Shown: positions 35,601-47,000 of the stretch, in pieces
Position numbering within the stretch: position 1 is the first letter of the stretch
How the letters are laid out: every line of letters begins with the position of its first letter
Source: Apus apus
Taxonomy: Eukaryota; Chordata; Aves; Apodiformes; Apodidae
Reading direction: 5' to 3'
Length of the DNA: 64,000 nt
NCBI RefSeq assembly: GCF_020740795.1
Contig: NC_067301.1
Location: 1,426,001-1,490,000 of the forward strand
The notes under the pieces: model-generated
The model's database searches: none
What the model saw: only the letters and a program-made list of their open reading frames with translations
What the model was told of the DNA's origin: nothing
Program-made: the position numbers and the translations under genes

Positions 35601-38600
35601 TAAATGAGGCTTGCTTCTCAAACAAGGAGATACTGTAGTTGCAGATGTGCTAAATTAAACCTTTATTAACTTGTCATTTTCCATTTATCAAGAGGAACAA
35701 TTTCACATGAGGAGGCATGATGTTGTTTCTAATCATTTTATATTTTATGTTCCTTCCAGATCCTTAAACCAAGCAAACAATCTGTCAGTAAAGTATGCAA
35801 AAATAAAGCTACCCTCTCTCTTCCCCTCTTTGCAGTTTTTCCTGCTGGGATTCTGCAGCCCCCCTTCTTCAGCAAACACCAGCCACAAGCCCTGAACTTC
35901 GGAGGCATTGGGATGGTTATTGGGCATGAAATTACTCATGGGTTTGATGACAATGGTGAGAAGAGAACTGAGTAAATATTCTTTCAGTTGTCATGTAAGA
36001 AATCAAAGTCACACACTGCTGGGACTGCAGTGCCAGTGCTCAGACCACCACATACCTGCCAGGTCACTGCCTGAGAGCAGTGGAGCCACACAGCAACAAT
36101 CTAACAACAAGCTAAGCAGGTCACACAAGAAGAAAAGAGATGTCAAAGATTAACTAAGTCGATGACAATTCTCAGGAAAATCTGCCCCTTCTACAGCATC
36201 CTCAGACTGGAAATACAGTGCAGGCAGATGTGCTGGCTCCTCAAGTAATATGAAATCTGTGAACTACCTTCTAGGGCTAGAAAAGCTGTCAGTAGTGCCT
36301 CAGAATTGCAGATTTTTAGCTTCAACACAAACATTTGAAATAAATTTGCTTCATTATCTTTATAGAATGCTATGTAAAATACTTTTGGGCAAAAACTCAC
36401 TTGTGATACTGCGAGCCAGTAATTTCTTATAGAGGGGTTTTCTTCAATTTCTATATTTAATGTTAATTAAGCTTATGCAGATTACACTTAAGCACTCAAA
36501 ATAGACTCAGAAATGTAGATCCAGAGCAAATAAAAAGCATGCTCCAGCCATGGGAGGAAGCACAGCTCTAACACGGAAAAGAAATGGGTGCTACACTGGC
36601 AGAAGGGCTGCCCTAACATACTCAAAACTGCCTTTTTTTCTTGGATTGTCATGCAGGTAGGAATTTTGATAAAGATGGGAATATGTTTGACTGGTGGAGC
36701 AATTTCTCAGCGATGCATTTCAAGGAGCAGTCCCGTTGCATGGTTTATCAGTATGGGAACTACACGTGGGAGCTGGCAGGGGGACAAAATGTAAGTAAAA
36801 CCAACCATTTCCACAACCTTGCCTTGTAATTCAGAAAAATAATATATGTGAATGGAGAATCTCTACAGACAAAACCCCACATACTGTGTGAGAAGATACA
36901 AAGACTGTTTCTTGTATATTAGAGATGCTAGTGTAGCTGAGAAGATCAGCAGTGTCTGTGTGCAGTTGGGCTGATGGTGAACTGGGCCCACGAGAGCTTT
37001 GGTGCCAGGTCCCATGAGGTGATTTTACAAGGGAGAAGGAAATCTGCTGTTTGCTGCATTTTGCCAGTCCTGCTAGCAGATGTTCTGCCCAGCAGCCCAT
37101 GGTCTGTTCACGTTACATTGGTGTACGTGCTGTCTGTTCTAATCTACAGCTTTTACCCTGTTTTTTATTTTCATTCTCTCTTTGCCATAGCACAAAGTCA
37201 CTGCTTCCTTCTGTTTCAGACAGAACTGTCTGTGATGCATGACTCTGCCTCAGCTTGTGGTGCTCAGCCTTGCTGATGGCACTGACTGCAGAGTAAAGAG
37301 ATGATTATTCTTTTACAGGTCAGTGGAATAAGCACATTAGGAGAAAATATTGCAGATAATGGTGGGGTCCGACAGGCTTATAAGGTAACTTTCAAATGTC
37401 CTGTGAGTTCATTTTGCCCCTGGGATTCAGCAATGGGGTTACCTATTCATTAATTAATTAACATGTTATTACCACATTCAGAAACTTAAAGCCTCAGTTC
37501 TATATCTAGATGCTTATGCCCCCATAGGTGCAGTCACAGTGTAGAATTGCTGCCATCCTTGCACCCAGGACAAGCCCATACACAGGCACAGTATTAGCTG
37601 GGAAAAGGTAAAAGACTCCATTTTCTAAAGCCCTTAATTCTGAAAATGGCAGCTACAACTTGACACAGCTTGTCACATGGCAACAGAGCACTAATTTCTT
37701 GGCAACACAGTTTGGTGAGATTCTGAAGGACAGCAACTGTTTTTTCCAAGTTTATTTCTCTTATGCCTTTCATCTTTGATCTCAAAAGTCACATGTTGGG
37801 TAGGACACGAATAGATAGGAAAACCAGCCCTTTCCCAAGAGGGATACAGATCATATCCACCGAAGTACCTGTCTCTCAAAGCCTAGCTCCTTTGTTGCTT
37901 TCTTAATGTGTTTTATAGGCTTTAGGGAAATAAACACAAAGTCGTCCCTTCTCCCTTGCTGTTCTTTCCATGTGCAGCTCAGGTGGGAGCATGGAATATT
38001 CTTTTCTACAAATAAACCCCACAGGTGCCATGGTAAAACTCCTCCTCTGTGGTGTGCTGAGTATCACAACAGTTAAGGGTGTTCAGAGAAGAACATCTCG
38101 AATTTTCAGAAATCTAAACTGACAGCTCTGACTCTGAGGGATACCATTAAAATTAATAACTTCATTAAAGTGAATATGCCCTTGGTTCTAAAAGCTGTTA
38201 CAAGGGTGGAGAAGTAGCGTGGGATGATACAAACTGCCTGCATGCGGAACCCTCGGATGTTCTGTGGAGCTGGATGTATTTTTCCCCTCAGCTCTATCTT
38301 TTATGTTTTGTGTTTTGGGACTATCTCAGCAGCTGAGAGGATAAGGTAGCAGAAGTTTGAAATTAGCTAGCATGAGGACACATTAACTTGTCTCCATCAT
38401 GTCAATATACCTAAAAAAAGAAAATTGGCCAATTAATGTGTAACAATAACAGGTAAGGGATTTATCATTGAGCAAGGTTATTATCTGCTATTTTATGAGC
38501 AGTTACTTGAGGAGATAAAAACCATCACCACAGAACTGTAGATTTAACACTTTTATTTCCAAATAAAAATGCCTCCAGCAAAAGCCAGTGAGAGCTGATG

Positions 38601-40774
38601 GGTTTACTTCCAACTGCAGTCATGGGCATTCAGTCTCCCCAGCAGTACTGATTTAATATATGCCACCAGCTCTACTTGATATTAGCAGTCATGCTTTGAC
38701 ATGCTTGCTTGCTGAGACACAGCAGCCATCAAACAGCCTAGTAGGGCAGTGGATTACCTCTCTGAAGAAATGCAGGATACATCTCCAGGTGGCTCCATCA
38801 AGAACACACATGGCTTCCTGCAGTGAAGGTCACTGGCCAACAGTAACTACTGCTCTAGAACCCCACTTCCATTGAACAGTTTAGTATTTTTTCCTGTTTT
38901 AGAACAGTTTCCAGGCCAGAGATTACAATACCTAAGAAGCTGGATGTGAATTATCTTTGTGTTTAATTTTTTTACTAGGAAAGTCAACTTATGATGACAG
39001 ATTTTTCATAAAATTAGCTGTACTGTTTGTGTGAGAAGGATGAAAACTACAAAAATACAGAAGGGAAGACATGTTGGGTTCCTATACGTTGTGACTAAAA
39101 TCTCTCACCCTACAATAACATTCCAAATGCCCATCATGCCTGAACAAGCAGCTGCTGCTGCTCTGAAGTGAATCTCTGATCATTTCTAGGCCTACTTAAA
39201 ATGGCTGGAATGGGAAGGGAAGGAGCCAAAGCTGCCTGGACTGAATCTGTCCCACAAACAGCTTTTCTTCCTCAACTTTGCCCAGGTAAGAACATTTGGA
39301 TGCAGCCACTACATGCTGCATGAGAGGATAAATTAGGTTATCCTAAATGTTAGAGAGAAAATCAGTCCCAAGCTCCACTTGGACAGTGATTCACTATTGA
39401 CAGCATCAAAAGGTCCTCAAGACAGATGTGAAAAAGATGGTTTAGTGCTTAGAGGAAAGGATTTTCAGTAACTTTCCCAAGGGCACTACTGAAACCTGCT
39501 GGTGCAAGGACACAGAAACAGGACATCTACTCAGAGAAAAGGTGTGTCAGATGCCAACTTACGGGGTACAACAACTTTCAAAAGCTTGCCATTTCATGTA
39601 AAAATGGTTCCACCAACATACATGGGAAAACTCCTTTTGCTTTTGATACAGACAGGGTTTCATCTATCTTTTATAATGTGCTGGAGAAAACTGAATGCCT
39701 GAGAAATGCCAAGCCAGCAGCCCTGAAACCGGAGTTTATATTCAGATCACAGATGTTGCTACAGATTCCCCTTTTTCCTCTATCTCACCTTATTACCATG
39801 CAGAAACAATGTTTGCTGAGTTGAATTTCAGCCTTCAGTTTACACTCTTAGAGTAACAGATATTAAACAGCAGGTCAAATACTTGACAATAGGCCAACAC
39901 ACTTGGTGGTGTGCCTCAGACTCTAGGACTCAAGCTCATCTGCTTGAGGAAACACATTGGTGAAATCAAGAGCTGATCTGTCTATCCCAGAGCATCAGAT
40001 CTCGATCCAAGACGTTGATAAAACAAGAACTAAGAACTAACTAGTAAATAACTGTATCTATGCTGCTTCCTCTATAAAATGTACTCCAATTAGATTGTAA
40101 CAAATTGGGATGGCTCCTAAAAAAAAAGTGAGCAGGTCCCCAAACTGAATTCCCTTTAGTACTGACCCACTAATGATGAATTCTCCTTGTCCAGGTTTGG
40201 TGTGGTTCCTACAGACCAGAATATGCCAGCCAGTCAATAAAGACTGATGTCCACAGCCCTCTGAAGTACAGGTGGGTTTTAATAACTGAGTTACTAATTG
40301 ATACTTTCTTGGTTCCACTCCTTGCACCAACATGGTGCAAAAGGAGAGCCTGGCTCCTTGCTAGCAGTTGTGTTCTGTCAGACGAGAAATCACATCCAAC
40401 TTTCAGAATTGCTCCCATGGCTCGTAGGACACTGCTGAAGAGCACATTTCTTTACTTGGCCTGGTAAATTTGCAATCTATAGAGAATGGGCCAGAACCCA
40501 CTCACTCTGTGCCCTGTTCTAGCATTTCATTATTCATATTAACTATCCTTTTCTTGCATGAAGTATTCTGAGTTACGAGACTCGGGATCACTCCCTGGTC
40601 ATGGCTTTCTGTATTTCAGAGCAACAGTCTCTGTGCACTGTATCCATGTAAATCAGTTCCTTCTCTCTGTTTAGGGTGATGGGATCTTTGCAGAACTTTG
40701 AAGCATTCTCAGAGGTGTTCCACTGTAAAAGAGGCACAGCCATGCACCCTGCAGAGAAGTGCAGAGTGTGGTAA
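17503..40774 (+). CDS. MMEL1: MMEL1, membrane metalloendopeptidase-like 1 (complete, 22 coding exons)
   Basis: Joined exons give 2262 nt, 753 codons plus stop, with every splice phase consistent. The product is an M13 (neprilysin) family zinc endopeptidase: a short cytoplasmic tail starting [10 protein letters not shown], one type II membrane segment at about residues 23-48, then a large ectodomain. Visible catalytic parts are the NAFY substrate-binding segment (N546-A547-F548), the zinc motif HEITH (H587, E588, H591), the third zinc ligand E650 in GENIADNGG with D654, and the M13 terminal CRVW. Several N-glycosylation sequons (NKT, NWS, NMT, NWT, NFS, NYT, NLS) support an extracellular domain. 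These residues match neprilysin with a shift of four. The family cleaves short peptides on the hydrophobic P1' side. The sequence follows mammalian MMEL1 rather than MME at [19 protein letters not shown] and KCRVW context, and it lies downstream of TTC34 as in human. Nothing suggests it is inactive. Confidence 0.96.
21027..21052. repeat. perfect inverted repeat, 10-bp arms, 6-nt loop
   Basis: CTTCTCTAGC is followed by the loop CTGAGA and then the exact reverse complement GCTAGAGAAG. An outer pair, AGCACC at 21007 and GGTGCT at 21052, could extend the stem across an asymmetric bulge. It sits in the first coding intron of MMEL1. Function unknown. Confidence 0.7.
23485..23550 (-). repeat. faint MIR-like remnant
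   Basis: The plus strand CAGTTTCACAGATGGGAAAT and a following TTGTGCCCAGGGCCA resemble antisense MIR. The match is weak and interrupted. Confidence 0.3.
24091..24150 (+). CDS. MMEL1: MMEL1 coding exon 2
   Basis: Between CTCCCTGCAG and GTAAGG, phases 1 to 1. It encodes residues 52-71, [20 protein letters not shown], the juxtamembrane stalk and the first Cys pair (CTTPGC) conserved across M13 enzymes. The stalk is short compared with the longest human MMEL1 isoform. Confidence 0.93.
24369..24530 (+). CDS. MMEL1: MMEL1 coding exon 3
   Basis: Between GATGCCTAG and GTAGGA. It encodes [20 protein letters not shown], then [20 protein letters not shown] and [15 protein letters not shown], about residues 72-125. 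This is the M13 N-terminal signature with the conserved DPCxDFYxYACGGW motif. Confidence 0.96.
24944..25024 (+). CDS. MMEL1: MMEL1 coding exon 4
   Basis: Between CCTTCCCCAG and GTGAGT. It encodes [20 protein letters not shown] and KSCMNE, including the conserved YxSCMN cysteine motif of the family. Confidence 0.93.
25480..25575 (+). CDS. MMEL1: MMEL1 coding exon 5
   Basis: Between CCTCTCTCAG and GTAAAG. It encodes [20 protein letters not shown] and [12 protein letters not shown], matching the M13 'LGGWP' region and containing an NKT sequon. Confidence 0.93.
26165..26283 (+). CDS. MMEL1: MMEL1 coding exon 6
   Basis: Between TTTATCTCCCAG and GTAAGA. It encodes [20 protein letters not shown] and [20 protein letters not shown], closely matching mammalian MMEL1. 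It ends in phase 0. Confidence 0.94.
26940..27005 (+). CDS. MMEL1: MMEL1 coding exon 7
   Basis: Between TTCCCTTCAG and GTAAGT. It encodes 22 residues, [20 protein letters not shown] and QR, the conserved M13 'DQPxLGxPSRDYY' element. Confidence 0.95.
29253..29387 (+). CDS. MMEL1: MMEL1 coding exon 8
   Basis: Between CTTGTGTGCAG and GTGAGT, 45 codons, phase 0 to 0. It encodes [20 protein letters not shown], then [20 protein letters not shown] and TEIAN. It carries an NMT sequon. Confidence 0.94.
29786..29875 (+). CDS. MMEL1: MMEL1 coding exon 9
   Basis: Between GAATGTCTTCAG and GTAAGT, 30 codons: [20 protein letters not shown] and [10 protein letters not shown]. It matches the M13 'ERxDxxxLYNKMTL' segment. 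Confidence 0.94.
30137..30273 (+). CDS. MMEL1: MMEL1 coding exon 10
   Basis: Between GTCTGCCTAG and GTAAGG. It encodes [40 protein letters not shown] and SKYSA, then two bases of a split codon. An NWT sequon is present. The split codon becomes AGC (Ser367) with the next exon, where human MMEL1 and MME have Arg. Confidence 0.94.
30745..30838 (+). CDS. MMEL1: MMEL1 coding exon 11
   Basis: Between TTCCCACACAG and GTACCT. It encodes [20 protein letters not shown] and [11 protein letters not shown], a conserved helical part of the ectodomain. Confidence 0.94.
30879..31310 (-). repeat. CR1 LINE fragment in MMEL1 intron 11
   Basis: On the plus strand this is the reverse complement of a CR1 3' region: CTTCAAGATCATCAAGTCCA, CCTCCCTGGGCAGCCTGTCC, TTCAGTGAAGAAATTTTTCC, and TCTCCAGGCTGAACAGCCCC. 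It is about 430 bp long, the longest CR1 piece in the window, 5'-truncated and antisense to MMEL1. It fills most of this 660 bp intron. Open frames in it are repeat-derived. Confidence 0.9.
31421..31487 (+). repeat. 10-bp minisatellite (GCTGTGCGGG)6.7 at a splice acceptor
   Basis: Six perfect copies of GCTGTGCGGG at 31421-31480 plus a partial copy. It ends 10 bp before the first base of MMEL1 coding exon 12. Each copy junction makes a GGGG tract on the sense strand, so the pre-mRNA could fold into a G-quadruplex here. Confidence 0.95.
31498..31626 (+). CDS. MMEL1: MMEL1 coding exon 12
   Basis: The acceptor GTGCTGTCCCGCAG has an unusually poor pyrimidine tract because a GC-rich minisatellite abuts it; the donor is GTATGT. 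It encodes 43 residues: [40 protein letters not shown] and KRM, with the conserved CxxYVNxNMENAVG motif. Confidence 0.94.
31883..31981 (+). CDS. MMEL1: MMEL1 coding exon 13
   Basis: The acceptor is CTGTCTTGTAG. It encodes [20 protein letters not shown] and [13 protein letters not shown]. The family alignment ends the exon here, and the donor is the weak GTCAGA. The next exon continues [12 protein letters not shown] exactly as in related proteins, which supports the junction despite the poor donor. Confidence 0.9.
32626..32709 (+). CDS. MMEL1: MMEL1 coding exon 14
   Basis: Between TTTTCTTCCAG and GTAAGT, 28 codons: [20 protein letters not shown] and KLDQEYAN, matching the M13 'KIGYPD' region. 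Confidence 0.94.
32982..33085 (+). CDS. MMEL1: MMEL1 coding exon 15
   Basis: Between TGTTTCTTTAG and GTAAGT. It encodes [20 protein letters not shown] and [14 protein letters not shown], then two bases of a split Ile codon. An NFS sequon is present. Confidence 0.94.
33774..33832 (+). CDS. MMEL1: MMEL1 coding exon 16
   Basis: Between TTCTTTTCAG and GTAGGT. It encodes [20 protein letters not shown]. The NAFY segment (residues 546-549) corresponds to the substrate-backbone-binding Asn-Ala-Phe of neprilysin. Confidence 0.95.
35836..35955 (+). CDS. MMEL1: MMEL1 coding exon 17 (catalytic zinc motif)
   Basis: Between CTCTTTGCAG and GTGAGA. It encodes [20 protein letters not shown] and [25 protein letters not shown] at 35925-35939 supplies two zinc-ligand histidines (H587, H591) and the catalytic glutamate E588. 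All are intact. Confidence 0.97.
36657..36790 (+). CDS. MMEL1: MMEL1 coding exon 18
   Basis: Between GTCATGCAG and GTAAGT. It encodes [40 protein letters not shown] and AGGQN, including the conserved Cys and NFS and NYT sequons. Confidence 0.96.
37319..37384 (+). CDS. MMEL1: MMEL1 coding exon 19 (third zinc ligand)
   Basis: Between TCTTTTACAG and GTAACT, 22 codons. It encodes [20 protein letters not shown] and YK. E650 of ENIAD is the third zinc ligand and D654 the supporting aspartate of the gluzincin ExxxD motif. Confidence 0.96.
39190..39285 (+). CDS. MMEL1: MMEL1 coding exon 20
   Basis: Between CATTTCTAG and GTAAGA, 32 codons: [20 protein letters not shown] and [12 protein letters not shown]. 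The LPGLxLxHxQLFFxNFAQ motif is typical of the family. An NLS sequon is present. Confidence 0.95.
40195..40271 (+). CDS. MMEL1: MMEL1 coding exon 21
   Basis: Between CTTGTCCAG and GTGGGT. It encodes [20 protein letters not shown] and SPLKY plus two bases of an Arg codon. The VWCGxYRPE and DVHSP motifs are hallmarks of M13 C-termini. Confidence 0.96.
40675..40774 (+). CDS. MMEL1: MMEL1 last coding exon
   Basis: The acceptor is CTCTGTTTAG and the stop TAA at 40772-40774. It encodes [20 protein letters not shown] and [12 protein letters not shown]. The CRVW terminus, whose Cys forms a disulphide in neprilysin, is intact. Confidence 0.96.
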
Positions 40775-41072
40775 CCAAAGCAAGAACCTGGTGAGGATCA
40801 CACATGCTCTGCTGACACAACAAACAGTTCTTGCCAACCATGTGCCTGATGTTCTCCCATGCAGTCACAGCCAAGGCTAACAGTGCAGCTCCTGTGCTGA
40901 GAATGGAGGCAGCACTGCAGCTGCTGCAGGTCCTCTGGGAGGCACAGGGGTGTCCCTGTGCCTGGGGGGCTGTGCTGAACACCACGGTGTCTCCAGAGCA
41001 GAACCGACTGTTCTAAACGACAACCCGACTGTTACGAAGATACCACATCAGGGTTACAAAGACTAATTCTTA

Positions 41073-41078
41073 AATAAA
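41073..41078 (+). terminator. MMEL1: MMEL1 poly(A) signal candidate
   Basis: The first AATAAA after the MMEL1 stop, giving a 3' UTR of about 310 nt. A second possible signal, AATAATAAAA, lies near 41690. Confidence 0.6.
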
Positions 41079-41099
41079 AAACAAAACCAACAAACAATG

Positions 41100-44000
41100 A
41101 TATATCTGTTTTTCAGAAAGGAACAATAATTTTAGTCTGTCTTACAACTGCACCTGCTGAGACTCAGCAAACCTCTCTGAGATGTTTCACTGCACTGGTT
41201 TACAGTGTTCAGATTCAGTTTCTGGTGCCTCCTGCCCAGCTGAGGTTAGAGCTAGCTTACTTCTACTCTCTGTGTCCCTGCACTTTGATTACTGCTTCCT
41301 TCTCAGAGGCTGCTGCTTGTCCTGACCTGTCCCCAGGTGAGCTGTACCTTATTTGCCTGTTGGCTGCTCACTCACTGCAGAGCTGAGCTCTCCTGCTGCA
41401 CTTGGGTTCCTTAGCTCCAAAGAACAACTGTAGCACCTCCTGAAGTGAGGTATTGCTAGGCAGAAAGTGAAAATTCTGCTGTTATGGTTTAAATTACAGG
41501 GTGCCTCCCTCCAGAGACTTATTTAAAATATGCTTATTCTTGTAGAAAGTGTATAAAATACTTTTTGCCAAATAGCTAATGTGTATCCATGGAAACAATC
41601 AAGCTGGTTTTAATCCTGTGCCTTTGCATTTTGCCATAGGCTATTTTTCAGTATTTACATTTGAAAATGTAACACATTAATTTTTAATCATAATAATAAA
41701 AGCCCACAGTAGCCAACTCAGCAAGCATTTTACTGTAGAGTTTTGGGTGGCTTTCCTCAGCAAACATTCTAATATAAGCATACTATTTTTAACTGCCAAC
41801 ACCTAATAGTGAATTTAAAATACTCTTCCAACAAATGCTTTTCTTTCTAGCACAGAAATCACTGGAAAGCAAGAGAGCAACTACAAGTGCTTAGCTTGCA
41901 AAGTGCCAAATCGCACTGTTCCTTTGCTTCACAGATCTCGTTAGCACATCACTAGCGAAAGGGCTGATGATCTAAACAACAGGGAAGGAAAGGAAAATCA
42001 TTTAACAGAAGCGGCTTTGCCATAAGAGATGACCCCCTGAATTAGCCTGGCCATTTGACATCAGAGCTGGCTAAAACCCTCAATGAAACCTTCCTGACTT
42101 TTTCATGAATTTCACCTGCTAAAGTGAAATCAGCCTACAGAGAAACTGCTGCTTTGATTGTAGCGAGAATATATAGTTCAATTGCATTTTATTTCTATCT
42201 TAAAAGTAATCTTGGAAGGTGACTTTCTCAGAGCATCGGTGCTCTCTCAGGGATTAACCACCCTTCTATGCCCTCAGAGTCTCAGAGTTAAGTACAGAAG
42301 GGAGAATAAGCAGTAAAGAGGGTTTCCTTCCAAGTTTAGTTATTTAATCTCTCTCCGAAAGAGTAAGAACACACTGTTCAGCACCCACCAGCAGAGCTGC
42401 CCACTGCAAACAAAAGCATAGAATTTGGCTTCCAACATAGTTAATAGTAACAGAGAAACAGTTTCAGATCTTTCTTTTCCACACTGCACCTCAGATGACT
42501 GTGTACAGACCTCTCCAAGGGGATGCAGCCTGAGCTGCAGTTTGGGTTTGTGTTCATCCCAGCTGTGTCTGTTACCTGAGGGGAATTGCATAGACCACAT
42601 CAACTCTAACAAACATCCTGATTCAAGGCAGATTAAGTGGAAGGAAAGGATTATTTATTTTTTTTTTTCCCAGATGGGAATTTTGGGATTTGCATCTATA
42701 AATGCCTGAAAACCTTAGGATTGACCCACACTAAAGAAACCAACAAAATGGTGAATAGGAGAGTGCACCAACAACCCCAGAGAGCCCTTTAAAAGAAACC
42801 TAACAAAAACCCCAAAGTTACAATATTCGACACTAGGATTAAGCTGCCCTTTAAGTGACTTACAAGCTCTTAGGAGGTACAGAACCTGGCATGTATGTGT
42901 CCTCCTCCCCCCTCCGCACAGCTGGAGGGGCTGCAGATTCTGGAACATGCTGGTTCTGCTGACACACAATGAGGTGTTTCCTTCCTGCTGGTCGGCAGGG
43001 GAACTGTGTGTTCCTAGCACTTCACCTCAGAGCCAGAGCAGTCCAGAACTCAATCCCCCCCCAGTTCACTTTCCTATTACTACACCAAATTCTTGTCCCT
43101 TAGGTTCCAGTTCTCTCTGATACTGAAATGTCAACACCTTTCTATGTCAGACTTAATAATGCTCCTACAACACTATAAATGCAATTTTGTAGAGTATCAT
43201 CTTAAATCATCCATGCAATTTAAAGACTATCAAAACGGATACAAGTTAAAGCCAGCAAGGAGATTACATGGACTCTGTGAAACCCAAAGGGACAGTAACT
43301 AAAACATTAACTGAGGTTCAACTCAAACCATGACTAACCACGGACTTTTGGCTCCATGCAGGACTAGAACCGTGGAGTTAGATTCCAGATGTAGCAGCAG
43401 GTTGGTAAGATCTGATGCCCAAAAAGGCTTCATCCCAATTTTATTATTCCCTGCCTACCATCATTAGAGAGGCAAAAGGCCAATACATCAGTGACCTGGT
43501 GAGAACTAAGACCAAGTTCTGCATAACAACAGGGCTCCAAGATGTTTGCAACTGGATGTTGAAGACATGCCTAATTATGCTCCGTTCTGGTTTTTATTCA
43601 CATTAAAATAGTTTTAACCAAATGCTCATGCCCCACGCCTTGTTAAAACTGTCATACAGACCGGGTTTCTATTTGCATCTGGATTGGATTATACATTTAA
43701 TAGGTAAGCAACGTTGTTTTTCTGAAGTGCTCTTTATCTGTATAAAACCTGACCTGTCCACAACCTTTGACATGCTGTCCAAGCTTTGTGCTGGCCATGA
43801 AGTCAGGTTCATCTTTCTCATCATATCTAAAACTGATGTTCACAGAAAGATCATTTGACTCCTGATTGCTACTGGAAGGACTTTAATTTGCTTTAACATT
43901 AAATGACTGGTTACAAGACAGCCAAGTGTCTGGTAAGTCAGCTTTTGTTATTCAATTATTTGTGTATGGTGACAGGCAAAATAAACCGTATTTAACTGCA

Positions 44001-47000
44001 TTTTGTCCATCTTCACTTACTCAGATTTCCCAGATTGGATTACAGAGAGTGACATTTCAGGTACTACACTGTTCGGGAGTTTAACTTGTCTATTAAGTTG
44101 CCAGTAACAGCATCTCAGGATAAACTACAATTGGAAGTCCTCTCCAGGGACAGAAAAACTGGGTAACCTACATCTTTCAGCAGTAGAATATCAGAAAAAA
44201 AGAAGCAAATTTCAGGAGGAACCTTTTAATGTAAAATCAAGGAGGCAATATATGAAGGGAAAACAAGAAATAAACACAAACTGTTGACTGCCAGTACAAA
44301 AAATATCAGAAATTGAAGGATAGACCCTGGCACAGTATCTCTTACATGTAACACTCATATTCACAGTGGTTCAGCTGTCACATGAGACTATTAATGCAAA
44401 AAGGCTAGTTTACCACAAAAGGGGGATAACAGAACTCAGACAGCCCTTGCAGCTTCATTTTTGCTTAGCTATTTCATGCTCCTGTTTTTTATTGCCAGAT
44501 GCAGCTCTCTTCAACCCCCTGTGAGAAATACAGAACTAGTGATGTCTGGGGAGCAGGGTATACAGCCCAGTATGTTCCCAACATGCTGGAAAGGTCCCTT
44601 GCCCAGGAGACAGGTTACAGCGATGAGCACAAGAACAAAAAGATGAGATTATGGAAAAAGGGTCAACCAAACTTGTGACCAGTAATCCAGTGCTACTAAC
44701 TGTTTTAATCAGACTAGAACAGCTACAAGTACACTACAGATAGGACAGCAATATTATTGAGCATGTACAGATACCAGAAATGGCCCTAGGGCTGGCCAGA
44801 TTTGCATATAATTCTTCTATAAAAGTACAAGTTACTGTTCTTCATATTCACAGGACAGTTTGGGCCTTGAGAATTGCATCCGTTCATATTTGTTGCTGCA
44901 GTTTCTGCAGAGGGACTGTGAAACTGTCTGATCCTGGATTGCCAGGCAGCCTGTGGAGCTCAGGAACTGTATCTGTGTGCCAAGCAAGGCAAACAGGTGG
45001 AGGAGGTTCACATAGCTGACAATTTAATTACTTTGCAAAATCATTAAGCTCTGGAGATGTGCCATTAGAAGTTCTGGCACATACAACTGCTAAAGGGAAA
45101 ATTAAAATGTGCCTGGGAGGTTTTATTCCACGTTATTCTTACAGCACATGGAAGTTACCTTATTTTTTCATGTCCGTTTATTACACCTCCCACCTGCGGA
45201 AGACTCTTCCCATCTGTCACTTTGTGTCTGTGCCAGCACAACCCTGGGCATGAGCTCCAACCTCCTTCACAGCCCCACACTCCTCTTTGACCCTCCTGCA
45301 GTCACCTCCCTTCTCCAGCTACAGCCCCAGCACCACCCCAGCTGCCAATGACCTTGGTGGAACAGGTAGAGAGATAAGAGACAACACAGGAATGGCACTC
45401 CCTGATGACCACTATGTTCATTTTCCATAATTATATGCACAAGGATCACAGAAGAAGAGATGTGCTACTGTGAGAAACAATTTGAGGACAGGGGCAGCAG
45501 CAGTGTCACTGACCGTAACCTGTCCATGAGTGAACATCCACAGAGAGGTGAACACAGAGGACTTTCCAATTAAGATGGAAGCTTGTTAAACAGGGCCTGT
45601 CCCTGTGCACTTTGGTCACGTCACAGCATTAGGTTGCCACCTGCTGCCTGCGCCACTTCTAAGCTCTCCTTCCATCTAAGTTTAACTCAACTGTCAATCC
45701 AAAGTTCAGAGCAGAAATGATAAAACCTTTCCAGGAAGATCCAGGTTCTTTAAGCTTCCAAACCCTTCAGTCCATCACACTGCCCTACCAAACCAACAGG
45801 GTCTGACAGACAGCAAGACTGACACCCACAGCACTTGGTCCTCATTGGCAGCTGCTTCCACACAGAGTTATGTCTCAGTCCAGGGACTCTGGTGAAAAGC
45901 CTCCATTTTAGCCCCCTAAAATCCCATCCACCTCCACCACAACATCCCCCACCCACAACAAAGCACCTCCATCAATAACTAAGATAGTGGACAAATACAT
46001 TATTAGCAGATCCTGCAGAAAGTACTTCAGCCTAGTGGAAAATTCTGTACCCAGAGGTGTGTTGCTGCAGACCTCATTCCGTTTTAGATTTGTAGCCGAT
46101 TAAGCATCAGAGAAGCTTTATTAGATACTTAGGAAAATAAGAGATTCAGATGTTTTCCAGAACGAGAGGAAAAGTAAGTCTTTTCTTCTCCCATGCTGCC
46201 ACCTGGTGATAAATCAGGCACCAACTTCTAAAACTGACCAAAAGAGAACTCTAAACATGAGGAAGTTTTTCCAGACTCCATCAAACACACACTCGTTGTA
46301 GACATTAGACACACTGCTGCTATGGCAAGCACTCAAAAAATGTTTGTTGTTACACAGTAGATTGCTGATCCTGCTCTGATGCTGCATCCTGTCTCCCTAC
46401 CTGACTGTGCAAAGTTCCCAGCTTATCTTCAGTGTCCTTTTCCAACCGAAGTCATAGAAAACATGAGCTCCTACCCAGGCCCAGCTGTCTGGTAGTATCT
46501 TTCAAAGGGTCTTTCCCATGGTTAGCAGGACCAACTTGGATACTCAAGTCAACAGGAAATACAAGCTGGATTGTTCTTGTGGTGTTTGCCCCAGAATTCT
46601 AACCATAGGTTACCCCTTCCTAGGAGTCCTGCCTCTCCAGCCTGAGAAGTAACAAAACAGCAGCATTTCTGTGCTGGTTTAGATGTGCATCACTAGCTTC
46701 CAATCATCTAATAACTGTGGGGCTGGAGGACAAGGATTTATTTGCAAAAACATCTTTGGAGCAATTGTTTCCTGAACGCTACAATAAATCCCTCCTCCAA
46801 TTGACAACCCTGAACAACAGTGATACTTACCTCCTCTCCCTCCATAAGATTTTCATCTGCTTTCACAGCAGCTTTCACAGCTCTCTAATTAGGAGTTTAT
46901 CTCAGTAACAAAAGTAATGCTGAATAACTTAAGATCCAGAGAATGCTAATATAATAATTTTAAAAACACACAGACTGTAAGGCACCCAGCAGCAGCCTCT

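Larger units (their letters stand above)
31982..35835 (+). other. MMEL1 introns 13-16
   Basis: Introns of about 645, 270, 690 and 2000 bp around coding exons 14-16. The first contains A-rich low-complexity DNA near 32550-32600. No repeat family or extra exon is recognised. Confidence 0.7.
35956..40674 (+). other. MMEL1 introns 17-21
   Basis: Introns of about 700, 530, 1800, 910 and 400 bp around coding exons 18-21, all with GT-AG ends. I see no additional exon or nameable repeat. Confidence 0.7.
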